Assembly (NCBI GenBank): GCA_015057865.1
Contig: SVDH01000014.1
Coordinates: forward strand, 1-60,384
Source of the DNA: Lachnospiraceae bacterium
Lineage (GTDB): Bacteria > Bacillota > Clostridia > Lachnospirales > Lachnospiraceae
Direction of reading: 5' to 3'
Length of the DNA: 60,384 nucleotides
The notes beneath the pieces were generated by a model. That model saw only the letters and a list, made by a program, of their open reading frames with translations. It had not been told where the DNA came from and ran no database searches. Position numbers and translations under genes: made by a program. Of this stretch, positions 34,694-44,447 are shown piece after piece. The number at the start of each line of letters is the position of its first letter. Position 1 is the first letter of the stretch.

Positions 34694-36280
34694 CTATCTG
34701 TCTGTCAACAGCGCCTCCGCACACCGAAGACCATCCATTGCTGCGGATGTGATCCCGCCCGCATAACCGGCGCCTTCCCCACACGGAAATAGTCCCTTCA
34801 GGTTACTTTGGCAAGTCTCATCCCGCAATATTCTGACCGGGGATGATGTCCGGCTTTCTACACCGGATAGAATCGCATCGGCCCGGTCGAATCCCTTAAT
34901 CTTCTTACCGAACAGATGAACCGCCTCTGTAAAATCCCTGTTCATCTCTTCCGAAAAGAGACTTCTTAAATCCGCAAAAACTGTTTTGCCCTTCGTACAG
35001 GAAGCATATGCTCCGTAGGATGTTGAAACAATCCCGCTTTCATAATCGCCAAACAGCTGCTGCGGAATACATCCTTTTCCAAGCTCCCATGCTTTTTGTT
35101 CAAGTGCTTCCTGAAAAGCGATACCTGCAAGCGGATCAGCGGCATCGCTAAACTCTGAAGCAGGAATGCTGAGTACCACAGCGCTGTTTGCATTCGGGCT
35201 GTCCTGTGCGCGGTCACTCATGCCGTTAACCACTGTCTGTCCGGAATCGGACGACGCATTGACCACATATCCGCCCGGGCACATGCAAAACGTATAGACG
35301 CTTCTGCCTGTTTCTGTACGCCCTGTCAGCTTATAGGAAGCTCGCGGCAATAGATCGGAATGGTCCTGCCCATACTGGCGTTCATCGAGAAGCTCCTGCG
35401 GATGCTCGATCCTGAGACCGACTGCAAACGGTTTTGCTTCCATCGGAATATCCCGTTCCACAAGCATATGAAACGTATCCCGCGCGCTGTGACCGACAGA
35501 CAGGATGCAGGCATCCGTTTTGAGCTTTGTATCATGATTGACCACAATTCCCTTTAAAGTGGAATCCTGAATGATCAGATCTGTCAGTGCCGACTCATAA
35601 AGGATCTGCGCCCCGAGAGACTTCATTTCTTCACGCATATTGGCGATCACACGGATCAAAATATCGGTCCCGATATGAGGTTTCGCGTCATAAAGAATAT
35701 CCTTTGGTGCACCGAAACGCACAAATGTTTCGAGTACAAACCGGTTTCTACCAAACCGGTCCTTTACGCCGGTATTGAGCTTACCGTCAGAAAATGTGCC
35801 TGCACCACCTTCTCCAAACTGCACATTGGAATGTGGATTTATCTGCCCCGTTTCCCAGAACTGTTTCACATCCCTGATGCGCTCTTCCACAGGTTTCCCC
35901 CGCTCGAGCAAGACCGGAGAACAGCCATTCAATGCCAGAAGATATCCTGCAAAAAGCCCTGCGGGTCCCATTCCTGCGATCACAGGCGGATGATCGAAGG
36001 CTCTTGCATGTGGAATGACCGGATCAAACAGAACGTCATCGGAAAGACTGATGTTACGTGATCTGGCATATCGCTGGTTTGCGGGTATCGTCAGTTCCAC
36101 CCTGTAGGTATAATGAACCTGATTCTTCTTTCTTGCATCGATCGATCTTCGCACAATCCGGGATGATACAACGGAATCAGACGGAACACCTGCTGCCTTA
36201 ACGGCTTTATACAATACCTCTTTTGTATTGTGAGATACCGGCATATGAATCTGTGAAACCTGAATCCGTTTCGTCTTCAT
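34694..36280 (-). CDS. FAD-dependent oxidoreductase, YpgA/uncharacterised flavoprotein type
   Basis: The 528-residue flavoprotein has an N-terminal ~85-residue domain, PPVIAGMGPAGLFAGYLLA as the FAD-binding Rossmann loop, then SNVQFGEGGAGTFSDGKLNT and FPCGEGAGYAGGITSAAMDG at the C-terminal cofactor contact. This large uncharacterised family of NAD(P)/FAD dehydrogenases is widespread in Clostridia. The start ATG 36280, with AGAAAGGA before it, follows the next flavoprotein's stop by one base. Confidence 0.86.
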   Translation of the reverse strand: MKTKRIQVSQIHMPVSHNTKEVLYKAVKAAGVPSDSVVSSRIVRRSIDARKKNQVHYTYRVELTIPANQRYARSRNISLSDDVLFDPVIPHARAFDHPPVIAGMGPAGLFAGYLLALNGCSPVLLERGKPVEERIRDVKQFWETGQINPHSNVQFGEGGAGTFSDGKLNTGVKDRFGRNRFVLETFVRFGAPKDILYDAKPHIGTDILIRVIANMREEMKSLGAQILYESALTDLIIQDSTLKGIVVNHDTKLKTDACILSVGHSARDTFHMLVERDIPMEAKPFAVGLRIEHPQELLDERQYGQDHSDLLPRASYKLTGRTETGRSVYTFCMCPGGYVVNASSDSGQTVVNGMSDRAQDSPNANSAVVLSIPASEFSDAADPLAGIAFQEALEQKAWELGKGCIPQQLFGDYESGIVSTSYGAYASCTKGKTVFADLRSLFSEEMNRDFTEAVHLFGKKIKGFDRADAILSGVESRTSSPVRILRDETCQSNLKGLFPCGEGAGYAGGITSAAMDGLRCAEALLTDR

Positions 36281-36281
36281 A

Positions 36282-37520
36282 TCAGTTCCTTTCTCTGACA
36301 TAAGCTGCCGCGCTGTTCGCAGCCAAAGTACCGCTTGACCATGCCCATTGCAGATTATATCCGCCACAGGCACCGTCAATATCGATCAACTCTCCGGCAA
36401 AATACAGTCCGTCTTCCAGCCTGGAGCCCATCGTATCCGGATCGATCTCTGAGACTCTCACACCGCCGGTCGTAGTCTGTGCCTGTGTAAAAGAAGCTGT
36501 TTTCACAACCGGTACGGAAAGATGTTTGATCTCTCCACTGATCTGTCTGATCCGTTCAGACAGGGTGTCTGTTTTTTGTTCCAGTAAAAACGCTGTGATC
36601 TTTTGGGGAAGCAGACCGTTTAACAATACACGCAGACGATCATCCGTCTTCATGGCCTGTCCCTTGCAGCCATCCGATAAATATCGTTCCAGCTCTTCTT
36701 TGGGCATTTCAGGGATCAGATCGATCACGACAGAAACCTGCTCTTTTTTATGCAGGGCGATCGCTGCATAACGGCTGATCTGAAAGACAGGAATGCCGGA
36801 AATCCCATAATCCGTAAACTGCAGCTCTCCTTCGTCCGTGATCACATGAGATCCGTTTACCACTAACGATACCTTACCGAAAGCTCTGACGCCGGCAAGC
36901 GCAAACAGTTCTGATCTGTCTGAATACAACGCCATCAATGCCGGCAGCGGTTTCACAATGGAATGCCCGAACACCTTTGCCAGGCGGTAACCGGATCCGT
37001 CACTGCCCGATTTCGGGAATGCCTTTCCTCCGCAGCATAAGATACACGCGGCTGCGGAATATGTCTCTTTATCGGTTCTGAACCGGAATCTTCCATCTTT
37101 TTTTGTGATATCCCGGATTTGCGCATTCCGACGGATCAAAACGCCGTTTTCCCGGCACCCTGACAGCAATGCCTCTCTGACTGCCGTTGCCTGATTGCTC
37201 CTGGGATACCAGTATCCGTTTTTCTCCTTGCAGAAAAGATGCAGCCGTTCTTCAAAAAAACGAAGCGTATCCTGCTCTGAAAATGCCTTTAATGCCGGCC
37301 GGAAAAACAAAGGATCATCACATCTGAAATACTTTGCTGACATATCGGAATTGGTCAGATTGCAGCGACCGTTTCCGGTACTTAAGATCTTGACGCCGGC
37401 TTTGGGCTGATGCTCCAGGACCAGAACGTTTAAGTTCCGGTCAGATGCCTGAACCGCCGCCATCAGACCGGATGCGCCGGCTCCGACTATGATAATATCG
37501 AAATGATGATTATTACTCAT
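36282..37520 (-). CDS. HI0933/BaiN-type flavoprotein
   Basis: The 412-residue protein has FDIIIVGAGASGLMAAVQA (FAD loop, 8-26), VLSTGNGRCNLTNSD-like NGRCNLTN, GGKAFPKSGSDGSGYRLA and the C-terminal GLYFAGELIDIDGACGGYNL signature of the HI0933/YhiN family. A relative, BaiN, has been described as a bile-acid-pathway reductase, but most members have no assigned substrate. It is co-transcribed with the adjacent flavoprotein and mutS. Confidence 0.88.
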   Translation of the reverse strand: MSNNHHFDIIIVGAGASGLMAAVQASDRNLNVLVLEHQPKAGVKILSTGNGRCNLTNSDMSAKYFRCDDPLFFRPALKAFSEQDTLRFFEERLHLFCKEKNGYWYPRSNQATAVREALLSGCRENGVLIRRNAQIRDITKKDGRFRFRTDKETYSAAACILCCGGKAFPKSGSDGSGYRLAKVFGHSIVKPLPALMALYSDRSELFALAGVRAFGKVSLVVNGSHVITDEGELQFTDYGISGIPVFQISRYAAIALHKKEQVSVVIDLIPEMPKEELERYLSDGCKGQAMKTDDRLRVLLNGLLPQKITAFLLEQKTDTLSERIRQISGEIKHLSVPVVKTASFTQAQTTTGGVRVSEIDPDTMGSRLEDGLYFAGELIDIDGACGGYNLQWAWSSGTLAANSAAAYVRERN

Positions 37521-37542
37521 TTATCATATCCCTCTGATTCGT

Positions 37543-39195
37543 TTAGAGCAGATGCGCCTTCTTTGCGATCCTGATGATCATGGAGCCCTTGGGGAAATCC
37601 AAAAGCTCTGATTCTGTGATGCCACGGATCAGCAGAAGAACGATGAAATAAATGATGATCCCGGCAAGGATACCTATGATCGTCGCAATCGAATTATGAC
37701 CCGTAAGCAAATGGAACACACGATAGATCAGAATAACCGCAATTCCCATGATCACTGCAGCAATCCCCGGTTTCACAAATGTTTTCATTACATTCGGTGA
37801 AAAACCGGAGTAGCGTTTAACCGCCCGGCCATTTAAAATACACATCACAAATGAGAACACAATATTTGCAACGATCACACTATAGATCCCAAGATGGAAT
37901 ACGAACATGCACAGGATCAGGGCAACAGCCTGGATCACCAGAGAGATCACCGCATTTTTTACCGGTACATGCATCCGATCGATTGCCTGAAGTGTAGCAT
38001 TCGAAAGGGTTGAGATCGAATAAAAGATCACGCTGATGCTGCCGGCGATCAGAAGCCCTGCCGCAAGTCTTGTTGCGTCACTGAATAAAAACTGCTGAAT
38101 CGGGGAAGCAAGAACGATCAGACCTGCCGTACACGGGAATGCTACGATCATCTCAAAACGAATCGCAAGATCAATCCTGCCGCGCACCTTTTCATGGTCC
38201 CGCATGGTAAACGCAGACGTGATGACAGGAACTGCCGATGCGCCGATGGCAGATGCGATCGAGATCGGAACATTGGTCAGCACCCGGTACTTTCCGGTAT
38301 AGACACCCCACCAGATGGAAATATCATTTGCCGCATAGTTCTGAATGTTCGCAATGTTCTTAAACAGGATCTGATCCGCCACTGAAACAAGATTGTAGAC
38401 GGTCGTACTCAAAAGGATCGGTACTACTGTCATGATCAGAACCCGCATGATCGTACGATAGCTTTCTGTATGCGGATTCTTTTGTCTGCGTTCCGTCCTT
38501 TCTGCAAGCTTCAGAAAATGCGGGCGGAAAGCCAAAAAGATCACAATAAGGAAAATAAACCCAATCAGCGCACCTGCACCGGTACCGAGCGTCCCTCCGG
38601 CCGCTCCATATGCGGCTGAATACAGATCCGTCTGTTCCGTGAATGTCTTCGCAGCATAACGGAACAGCACAAATGCTGCCGCGATACTGACGATTGCGTT
38701 TATGATCTGCTCGATCACCTGAGAAAAAGCACTTGGAACCGTCGTCCCCAGGCCCTGGAAAAAGCCTCTGAATACGCCCATCAGCGCTACGATCAACAGT
38801 GTGGGTGCCAGTACGCGAAGCGCGAAGATCGCCATCGGTGTCCGAAACAGGGCGCATAACGGTCCTGCAAAAAAGAAAATGATCAGGGCACCGATCAGAC
38901 CGGTACAGAGCGAGAAAAGCAACGCGCCGCGAAAAACACGATAGGCATTCCGCACCTGTCGTTTCGCCATACGGGCCGAGACCATTTTTGAAACAGCCAT
39001 CGGCAGACTGTAGGATGAAATAAACAAAAGCAGTGTATAGATCTCAAACGCTGTGCCATAATAGTCATTTCCATGATCACCGATAATATAATAAAGCGGG
39101 ATCCTGTAAAGCATCCCGATGATCCTGCTGACAATTGACGCAATCGCAAGGATTGAACCCTGCACCAGAAAACTTGATTCGCTATTCCTGCTCAA
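37543..39195 (-). CDS. SpoVB/MurJ-like polysaccharide or lipid II flippase-family protein
   Basis: The 550-residue membrane protein has about 14 hydrophobic helices of the MOP-superfamily type. The N-terminal LVQGSILAIASIVSRIIGMLYRIPL region and the YNLVSVADQILFKNI helix resemble Firmicutes SpoVB/YtgP/MurJ proteins, which move wall lipid precursors across the membrane. The substrate is not proven. Its ATG overlaps the ybeY stop by four bases. Confidence 0.86.
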   Translation of the reverse strand: MSRNSESSFLVQGSILAIASIVSRIIGMLYRIPLYYIIGDHGNDYYGTAFEIYTLLLFISSYSLPMAVSKMVSARMAKRQVRNAYRVFRGALLFSLCTGLIGALIIFFFAGPLCALFRTPMAIFALRVLAPTLLIVALMGVFRGFFQGLGTTVPSAFSQVIEQIINAIVSIAAAFVLFRYAAKTFTEQTDLYSAAYGAAGGTLGTGAGALIGFIFLIVIFLAFRPHFLKLAERTERRQKNPHTESYRTIMRVLIMTVVPILLSTTVYNLVSVADQILFKNIANIQNYAANDISIWWGVYTGKYRVLTNVPISIASAIGASAVPVITSAFTMRDHEKVRGRIDLAIRFEMIVAFPCTAGLIVLASPIQQFLFSDATRLAAGLLIAGSISVIFYSISTLSNATLQAIDRMHVPVKNAVISLVIQAVALILCMFVFHLGIYSVIVANIVFSFVMCILNGRAVKRYSGFSPNVMKTFVKPGIAAVIMGIAVILIYRVFHLLTGHNSIATIIGILAGIIIYFIVLLLIRGITESELLDFPKGSMIIRIAKKAHLL

Positions 39196-39689
39196 CGTTT
39201 TATCTCCATTTGCAAAAGCAGCTCTTTTTGCCGCGTCTCCATCTGTTTGCGCTCCTCCTCTTCCATGTGGTCATATCCCAGCAGATGCAGCATGCTGTGC
39301 ACGATCAGAAACGCATACTCTCTTTTTTCACTATGTCCGTATTCTTTTGCCTGTGCTCTGACGTGATCAACGGAAATCACGATATCACCCAGCATTACAG
39401 CTCCGGTTTCAGGGTCTTTACAGGCATCGATATATTGTTCTGAAAATAAAAAATCAGCCGGTGCCTCAAATTGAAGCATCGGAAATGATAATACATCTGT
39501 CGCACGGTCGATTCCGCGCATCTCAAGATTCAGATTATGGATTCTCTCATCATCCGTCAAGACAAGCGACACGTCAGCATCCCACGGAAATTCTTCCTCA
39601 GTCAGCACGTGGGAAACGACGCGTTCTGCAAGCTTTTTGTAATGAAATGAAAACTCCGGTTTGCATTCGGTTAAGATCAGAAGGCCCAT
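39192..39689 (-). CDS. ybeY: Endoribonuclease YbeY
   Basis: The 165-residue zinc-dependent RNase takes part in 16S rRNA 3' end maturation and ribosome quality control. The metal motif is HSMLHLLGYDHMEEEE, with three His. LNLEMRGIDRATDVLSFP is the other signature. The start ATG 39689, with AAAGGAGG before it, follows the phoH stop by one base; a longer frame into phoH is rejected. Confidence 0.96.
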   Translation of the reverse strand: MGLLILTECKPEFSFHYKKLAERVVSHVLTEEEFPWDADVSLVLTDDERIHNLNLEMRGIDRATDVLSFPMLQFEAPADFLFSEQYIDACKDPETGAVMLGDIVISVDHVRAQAKEYGHSEKREYAFLIVHSMLHLLGYDHMEEEERKQMETRQKELLLQMEIKR

Positions 39690-39690
39690 C

Positions 39691-40686
39691 TTACTTTCTG
39701 CCTCCTTTGTTTCGCGAAGAAGACCGGCTCTCCCTTTGCTCGTACTTCTCATACGCCCGTACGATCTTCTGAACCAGCGGATGTCTGACAACGTCCTTAC
39801 TGGTCAGATTGCAAAAGCCGATGTCATCTACATTTTTTAAAACATGTAATGCAACATCCAGACCGGATTTTACATCTCCGGCAAGATCCTTTTGGGTCGG
39901 ATCCCCTGTAATAACAACCTTGGAGCCGAACCCGATCCTGGTAAGGAACATCTTCATCTGCGCCGGTGTCGTGTTCTGCGCTTCATCCAGGATGATGAAA
40001 GCATTATCGAGTGTCCTTCCGCGCATATAGGCAAGCGGTGCCACTTCGATCAGACCCTTCTCCTGATTCTGAACGAAGCTGTCCGCCCCCATGATCGCAT
40101 AAAGCGCATCATAAAGCGGTCTTAAATACGGATCGATCTTGCTCTGCAGATCTCCCGGAAGAAATCCGAGCTTCTCTCCCGCTTCGATCGCCGGACGCGT
40201 CAGAATGATCCGTCCGACTTCCTCGCGTTTGAACGCCGTGATCGCCATCGCCATGGCAAGATAAGTCTTACCTGTACCGGCAGGCCCGTTTCCGAATACG
40301 ATCATCTTACTGCGAATCTGATCCACGTAGTTTTTCTGTCCAAGTGTCTTTGGCTGAACCGGCTTTCCGGAAACAGTATGACAGATGATATCGTCGTTTA
40401 AGCGGATGATATCATCCGCTTTTGCGATCTCTAATGTGTCGAGTGCGTAGTTCACCTGCTGTTCCGTGATGTCCGTTCCTTTGACCGATAATGCCAGCAG
40501 CTCTGAAAGCACCTGTCTTGCTGCAGCACAGTCTTTTTCATCGCCTTCGATCTTTGTCTCGCCGTTTCGCTGCAGAATAGATACAGACAAAGCATCCTCT
40601 ATTTTTTTCCGGAACGCATCATAGCTCCCGAAAATATTAGACATATGATTGGCCGGAATATTCATATTGATCTGAACTGTTCCCAT
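39691..40686 (-). CDS. PhoH-family ATPase
   Basis: The 331-residue protein has an N-terminal KH-like RNA-binding region and a C-terminal P-loop ATPase: VFGNGPAGTGKTYLAMAMA (Walker A), AFIILDEAQNTTPAQMKM (Walker B) and VITGDPTQKDL. It is next to ybeY, its usual neighbour, so a role in RNA metabolism is likely. Start ATG 40686 with CGGAG before it. Confidence 0.94.
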   Translation of the reverse strand: MGTVQINMNIPANHMSNIFGSYDAFRKKIEDALSVSILQRNGETKIEGDEKDCAAARQVLSELLALSVKGTDITEQQVNYALDTLEIAKADDIIRLNDDIICHTVSGKPVQPKTLGQKNYVDQIRSKMIVFGNGPAGTGKTYLAMAMAITAFKREEVGRIILTRPAIEAGEKLGFLPGDLQSKIDPYLRPLYDALYAIMGADSFVQNQEKGLIEVAPLAYMRGRTLDNAFIILDEAQNTTPAQMKMFLTRIGFGSKVVITGDPTQKDLAGDVKSGLDVALHVLKNVDDIGFCNLTSKDVVRHPLVQKIVRAYEKYEQRESRSSSRNKGGRK

Positions 40687-40722
40687 ATGATCTCCGTAAA
40701 ACAGCAAAACAAACGTATAAGG

Positions 40723-41202
40723 TTACTTGTGATAGGGCTCTCCATGGTTGATCCTGAAAGACCGATAGATCTGTTCGAGCAGGATCACCCGCATCAACTG
40801 ATGCGGAAAGGTCATTTCCGAAAAAGAGATCCGTTCATCTGCACGGGCGAGCACTTCATTTGAAAGTCCGATAGAACCACCGATGATAAATCCGACAGAC
40901 GAATTCCCTTCCAGAAACAGATCACTCATATGTGAAGCAAACTTTTCAGAAGTAAATGCTCTGCCGCGCAGATCAAGCGCGATCAGATAGGTATGTTCCG
41001 GAAAGGAAGAGAGCAGACGCTTCCCTTCCTTTTCCAGAATCTTCTGTTCGATTGCTTTTCCCGCATCCTGCGGGGTCTTTTCGTCGGCCACTTCAACGAT
41101 CTTAAGTGAGCAATACCGGCTGAGTCTTTTTTCAAACTCAGCAATGGCGTCTCTGTAAAACCGTTCTTTCACTTTGCCGACGCAATAAATCGTAATATTC
41201 AT
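40723..41202 (-). CDS. rlmH: 23S rRNA (pseudouridine1915-N3)-methyltransferase RlmH
   Basis: The 159-residue SPOUT-fold enzyme methylates pseudouridine 1915 of 23S rRNA using SAM. FIIGGSIGLSNEVLARADERISFSEMTFPHQLMRVILLEQIYR-type sequence contains the SAM-knot motifs (IIGGSIGLS; SEMTFPHQLMR). The length is exactly that of the family. Confidence 0.97.
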   Translation of the reverse strand: MNITIYCVGKVKERFYRDAIAEFEKRLSRYCSLKIVEVADEKTPQDAGKAIEQKILEKEGKRLLSSFPEHTYLIALDLRGRAFTSEKFASHMSDLFLEGNSSVGFIIGGSIGLSNEVLARADERISFSEMTFPHQLMRVILLEQIYRSFRINHGEPYHK

Positions 41203-41214
41203 TCAGATGATAAA

Positions 41215-42465
41215 TCAGCTGCGGTGACTCAGCTCTTTTGGTGTCAGCAGATGACGCGGGATACCATCAACCATGACCGGGGAAACATCGCCCTGGATCA
41301 GCGGCAGAACGTGTGCGATAAACTCATCTGTGACATAGTCGCCTTCTTTATTGATCCACTCACGCGGAACCAGTTTCTCTCCGTTTGCGATCTTGTGGAC
41401 ATCGCGGATCGATGTTCCGCACTGATACGGATCATCGGAAATACGCTCTAAAATAACCATCTTTCCCGTATCACCTTCATCCGCTGCCATAACTGCAGCA
41501 CCGCCTGCCTGTGTTGCTTCCAGGATATCCACACGGGATGCCAGATGGGATGCGGAACGCTGCAATGTGGAAAGCTCGATCGCTCTGGTCTTGCAGCCAA
41601 GTTCATTTGCAATATAGGTTGCCAGATAGGCTGCTGTTCCAGTCAGCTGCTTATGTCCGAATCCATCGACGAAATCGATCGGTTTAGCCAGCTCACAAAC
41701 ATATGTACCATCCCCTGTTTTGATTCCCTCTGATACAACGACCATGATGGATGTCTTGATCTCAAGAAGCTTTTTCACCTTCTTCATGAACTTCTTAAGG
41801 TCAAAAGCAACTTCCGGAAGATAAATCAGATCCGGGCCTTCACAATCTTCACCCTTAGAAAGTGCAGTTGCACCTGTCAGCCATCCGGCATTACGTCCCA
41901 TAACCTCTACGATGGTAACCAGACCGTTGCCATAGTCCAGGCAGAATCCGTCACGAATGATTTCTTTCATGGAAGTGCCGATATATTTGGCAGCGCTTCC
42001 GAATCCCGGTGTATGGTCTGTCAGCGGCAGGTCATTGTCAATCGTTTTCGGTGTTCCGATGAAGCGACACGGATGACCGGTAATGATCGCATAATCTGAC
42101 AGCTTCTTGATCGTATCCATGGAATCATTACCACCGATATAGATAAAAGCTTCAATATCAAGCTTATCCAGAATACTGAAGATCTTTTCATAAACAGCTG
42201 TGTTTTCATGAATTCCCGGCAGTTTATAGCGGCATGAACCAAGGAAAGCAGCCGGTGTACGCTTCAAAAGCTCTTCATCCAGCTTCGTTTTGATATGGTC
42301 AGACAGATCAATATAGCTCTCCTGCAGAAGACCCTGAATGCCATGCAGCATACCATATACTTTTTTTGCTCCTCTGTCTTTCGCTGTACGATAAACGCCA
42401 GCAAGGCTGGAATTGATCGCCGCGGTCGGACCACCTGACTGTCCAACAATTACATTTCTCTCCAT
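41215..42465 (-). CDS. 6-phosphofructokinase, pyrophosphate-type signature
   Basis: The 416-residue protein has IVGQSGGPTAAINSSL at the phosphoryl-donor site, YIGGNDSMDT and GTPKTIDNDLPLTDH. The Asp-containing GGNDS and the Lys in PKTIDND are hallmarks of enzymes that use pyrophosphate rather than ATP; ATP types have GGDGS and PGTIDND. It phosphorylates fructose 6-phosphate. It is transcribed alone, with AGGGGG before the ATG and a terminator separating it from tsf. Confidence 0.9.
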   Translation of the reverse strand: MERNVIVGQSGGPTAAINSSLAGVYRTAKDRGAKKVYGMLHGIQGLLQESYIDLSDHIKTKLDEELLKRTPAAFLGSCRYKLPGIHENTAVYEKIFSILDKLDIEAFIYIGGNDSMDTIKKLSDYAIITGHPCRFIGTPKTIDNDLPLTDHTPGFGSAAKYIGTSMKEIIRDGFCLDYGNGLVTIVEVMGRNAGWLTGATALSKGEDCEGPDLIYLPEVAFDLKKFMKKVKKLLEIKTSIMVVVSEGIKTGDGTYVCELAKPIDFVDGFGHKQLTGTAAYLATYIANELGCKTRAIELSTLQRSASHLASRVDILEATQAGGAAVMAADEGDTGKMVILERISDDPYQCGTSIRDVHKIANGEKLVPREWINKEGDYVTDEFIAHVLPLIQGDVSPVMVDGIPRHLLTPKELSHRS

Positions 42466-42524
42466 TCTTTAATCCCCCTTGTAAGTAAAATATGATTATT
42501 CTTTCAGATTATTATCTGAAAGGA

Positions 42525-42564
42525 AAAAGTGTCAGAGACACAATATGGTGAGTCTGACACTTTT
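42525..42564 (-). terminator. Terminator of the rpsB-tsf operon
   Basis: AAAAGTGTCAGA (42525-42536) pairs perfectly with TCTGACACTTTT (42553-42564), with a T-run on the minus strand. It works for minus transcription leaving tsf. A second small hairpin, TTTCAGA/TCTGAAA, lies at 42502-42521. Confidence 0.88.
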
Positions 42565-42583
42565 ATCATTCTGATGAAACGGC

Positions 42584-43510
42584 TTATGCCATCTGCTTTG
42601 CTACTTCCTCAGCAAAGTTCTCTTCTTTTTTCTCCATACCCTCACCAGTCTCATAACGGACAAATCCGGTCAGAGTAATTGCTGTGCCAGCTTCCTTTGA
42701 TACCTGCTCCAGGTACTTTCCAACAGACTGCTTGCCATCTTCTGCCTTTACATAAGCCTGCTCTAACAGACATACTTCCTTAAGCTGCTTGTTCAGACGA
42801 CCGATGATCATCTTCTCAATGATGTTGTCCGGCTTGTTCGGATTCTCTGTCTTTGCCTGCTCTAACAGGATCGCTTTTTCATGCTCTTTGTACTCTTCGC
42901 TGACATCTGCCTGAGATACATATTTCGGATACATTGCTGCAACCTGCATTGCAACGTTCTTCAGGGCTTCTTTTACAGCATCATTGACAACTGCTGTCTG
43001 AGCTTTTACCAGAACACCAATACGGCCGCCGCCATGAATGTAAGAAACGATGCAGCCATCAGCCTGCTCTTCCTTCTGGAAACGTCTGATGGAAAGCTTC
43101 TCACCGATCACAGCGATCTTCTCAACCAGAGCCTCGCTTACCGTCTTGCTCTCATCCTGGATCCACTTCTCAGCAAGGAATGCATCCAGATCTGCAGCGT
43201 CAGAATTTACAGCCTGCTGAGCAACTGCCTGTACATATTCCTGGAATGTTGCGTTTTTCGCAACAAAGTCTGTCTCAGAGTTTACTTCTACGATAGCAGC
43301 CTTTGTATCACCCTCACAGGCAACACATACAAGACCTTCTGCCGCGATGCGGCTTGCTTTCTTTTCAGCCTTCATCTGGCCGTTCTTGCGCAGGAACTCT
43401 ACTGCAGCTTCCATATCTCCATCAGTCTCAGCAAGTGCTTTCTTGCAGTCCATCATGCCGGAGCCTGTGATCTCACGTAACTCTTTTACCATTGCAGCGG
43501 TAATGTTCAT
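42584..43510 (-). CDS. tsf: Translation elongation factor Ts
   Basis: The 308-residue nucleotide exchange factor recharges EF-Tu with GTP. The N-terminal UBA-like domain has MVKELREITGSGMMDCKKAL, followed by the core contact AVVEVNSETDFVAKN-like IVEVNSETDFVAKNATF (about 75-91). AAGGAGG precedes the ATG. It is 40 bases after rpsB, the usual pair. Confidence 0.98.
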   Translation of the reverse strand: MNITAAMVKELREITGSGMMDCKKALAETDGDMEAAVEFLRKNGQMKAEKKASRIAAEGLVCVACEGDTKAAIVEVNSETDFVAKNATFQEYVQAVAQQAVNSDAADLDAFLAEKWIQDESKTVSEALVEKIAVIGEKLSIRRFQKEEQADGCIVSYIHGGGRIGVLVKAQTAVVNDAVKEALKNVAMQVAAMYPKYVSQADVSEEYKEHEKAILLEQAKTENPNKPDNIIEKMIIGRLNKQLKEVCLLEQAYVKAEDGKQSVGKYLEQVSKEAGTAITLTGFVRYETGEGMEKKEENFAEEVAKQMA

Positions 43511-43550
43511 AATGATTCCTCCTTATCGCAATACATATCTGTATTCTATT

Positions 43551-44300
43551 TTAAGCTTCTTCCTCTGCTGCAGCTTCTTCTGCAAGCATCTCATCCTCAA
43601 CGATCACTTCCTGTGCGTCTCCCTGAAGTGCCTCGATCACTGCATCTGCCATCGTAGATGTGATCAGTTTAACGGCACGGATCGCGTCATCGTTACCCGG
43701 GATAACATAATCAAGCTCTTCCGGATCACTATTGGTATCCGCGATACCGATCAGCGGAATGCCAAGAGTTTCTGCTTCATGAACACAGATACGTTCTTTC
43801 TTCGGATCTACTACAAAGATCACATCCGGGATGCGCTCCATTTCCTTGATGCCGCCAAGGTTGCGCTCAAGCTTTTCCCACTCTTTTTTCAGCTGGATGA
43901 CTTCTTTTTTCGGAAGCACATCAAATGTTCCGTCTTCAGACATCTTTTCGATCGCTTTCAGACGCTCAACACGACTGCGCATGGTTCTGAAGTTGGTCAG
44001 CATACCGCCGAGCCATCTCTCGTTAACATAGTACATGCCGCAGCGCTCTGCTTCCATGCGAACGGTATCCTGTGCCTGCTTTTTGGTGCCTACAAAAAGA
44101 ACGGTTCCGCCATTTGCCACAATGTCAACAACTGCATTGTAGGCATCATCGATCATACCAACGGTCTTCTGCAGATCGATAATATGGATTCCGTTACGGC
44201 TTGTGAAGATGTACGGATCCATTTTCGGGTTCCATCTTCTTGTCTGATGTCCAAAATGAACACCTGCTTCCAATAACTGTTTCATTGATACAACACTCAT
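43551..44300 (-). CDS. rpsB: 30S ribosomal protein S2
   Basis: The 249-residue protein starts at [19 protein letters not shown] (ATG 44300, GGAGG ten bases before). [23 protein letters not shown] and [19 protein letters not shown] are S2 signatures. A longer in-frame start at 44378 has no ribosome binding site. It has an extended acidic, Glu/Ala-rich tail. Confidence 0.98.
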   Translation of the reverse strand: MSVVSMKQLLEAGVHFGHQTRRWNPKMDPYIFTSRNGIHIIDLQKTVGMIDDAYNAVVDIVANGGTVLFVGTKKQAQDTVRMEAERCGMYYVNERWLGGMLTNFRTMRSRVERLKAIEKMSEDGTFDVLPKKEVIQLKKEWEKLERNLGGIKEMERIPDVIFVVDPKKERICVHEAETLGIPLIGIADTNSDPEELDYVIPGNDDAIRAVKLITSTMADAVIEALQGDAQEVIVEDEMLAEEAAAEEEA

Positions 44301-44402
44301 TTTTCTACCTCCATGGTTGTTCTTCCATATGCCTCTATTCTCTGTTCTACCTCTCGGCACCATCACAAAGATCAGCATATGTGTATATTTTCAGACCGAA
44401 AG

Positions 44403-44432
44403 ATTATAGCACACCACAATAGTGGAATGCAA
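44403..44432 (-). promoter_or_regulatory. Promoter of rpsB-tsf
   Basis: On the minus strand TTGCAA/TTGCAT-type -35 (44432-44427), an 18-base spacer and a perfect TATAAT (44408-44403) lie about 105 bases before the rpsB start. The leader between could bind S2 for feedback, as in other bacteria, but no specific structure was established. Confidence 0.75.
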
Positions 44433-44447
44433 GATTTTTTCAATATA

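Noticed and set aside
44301-44402. Known S2 autoregulatory leader RNA
   Set aside because: The leader is present, but I could not identify the conserved structure by eye.
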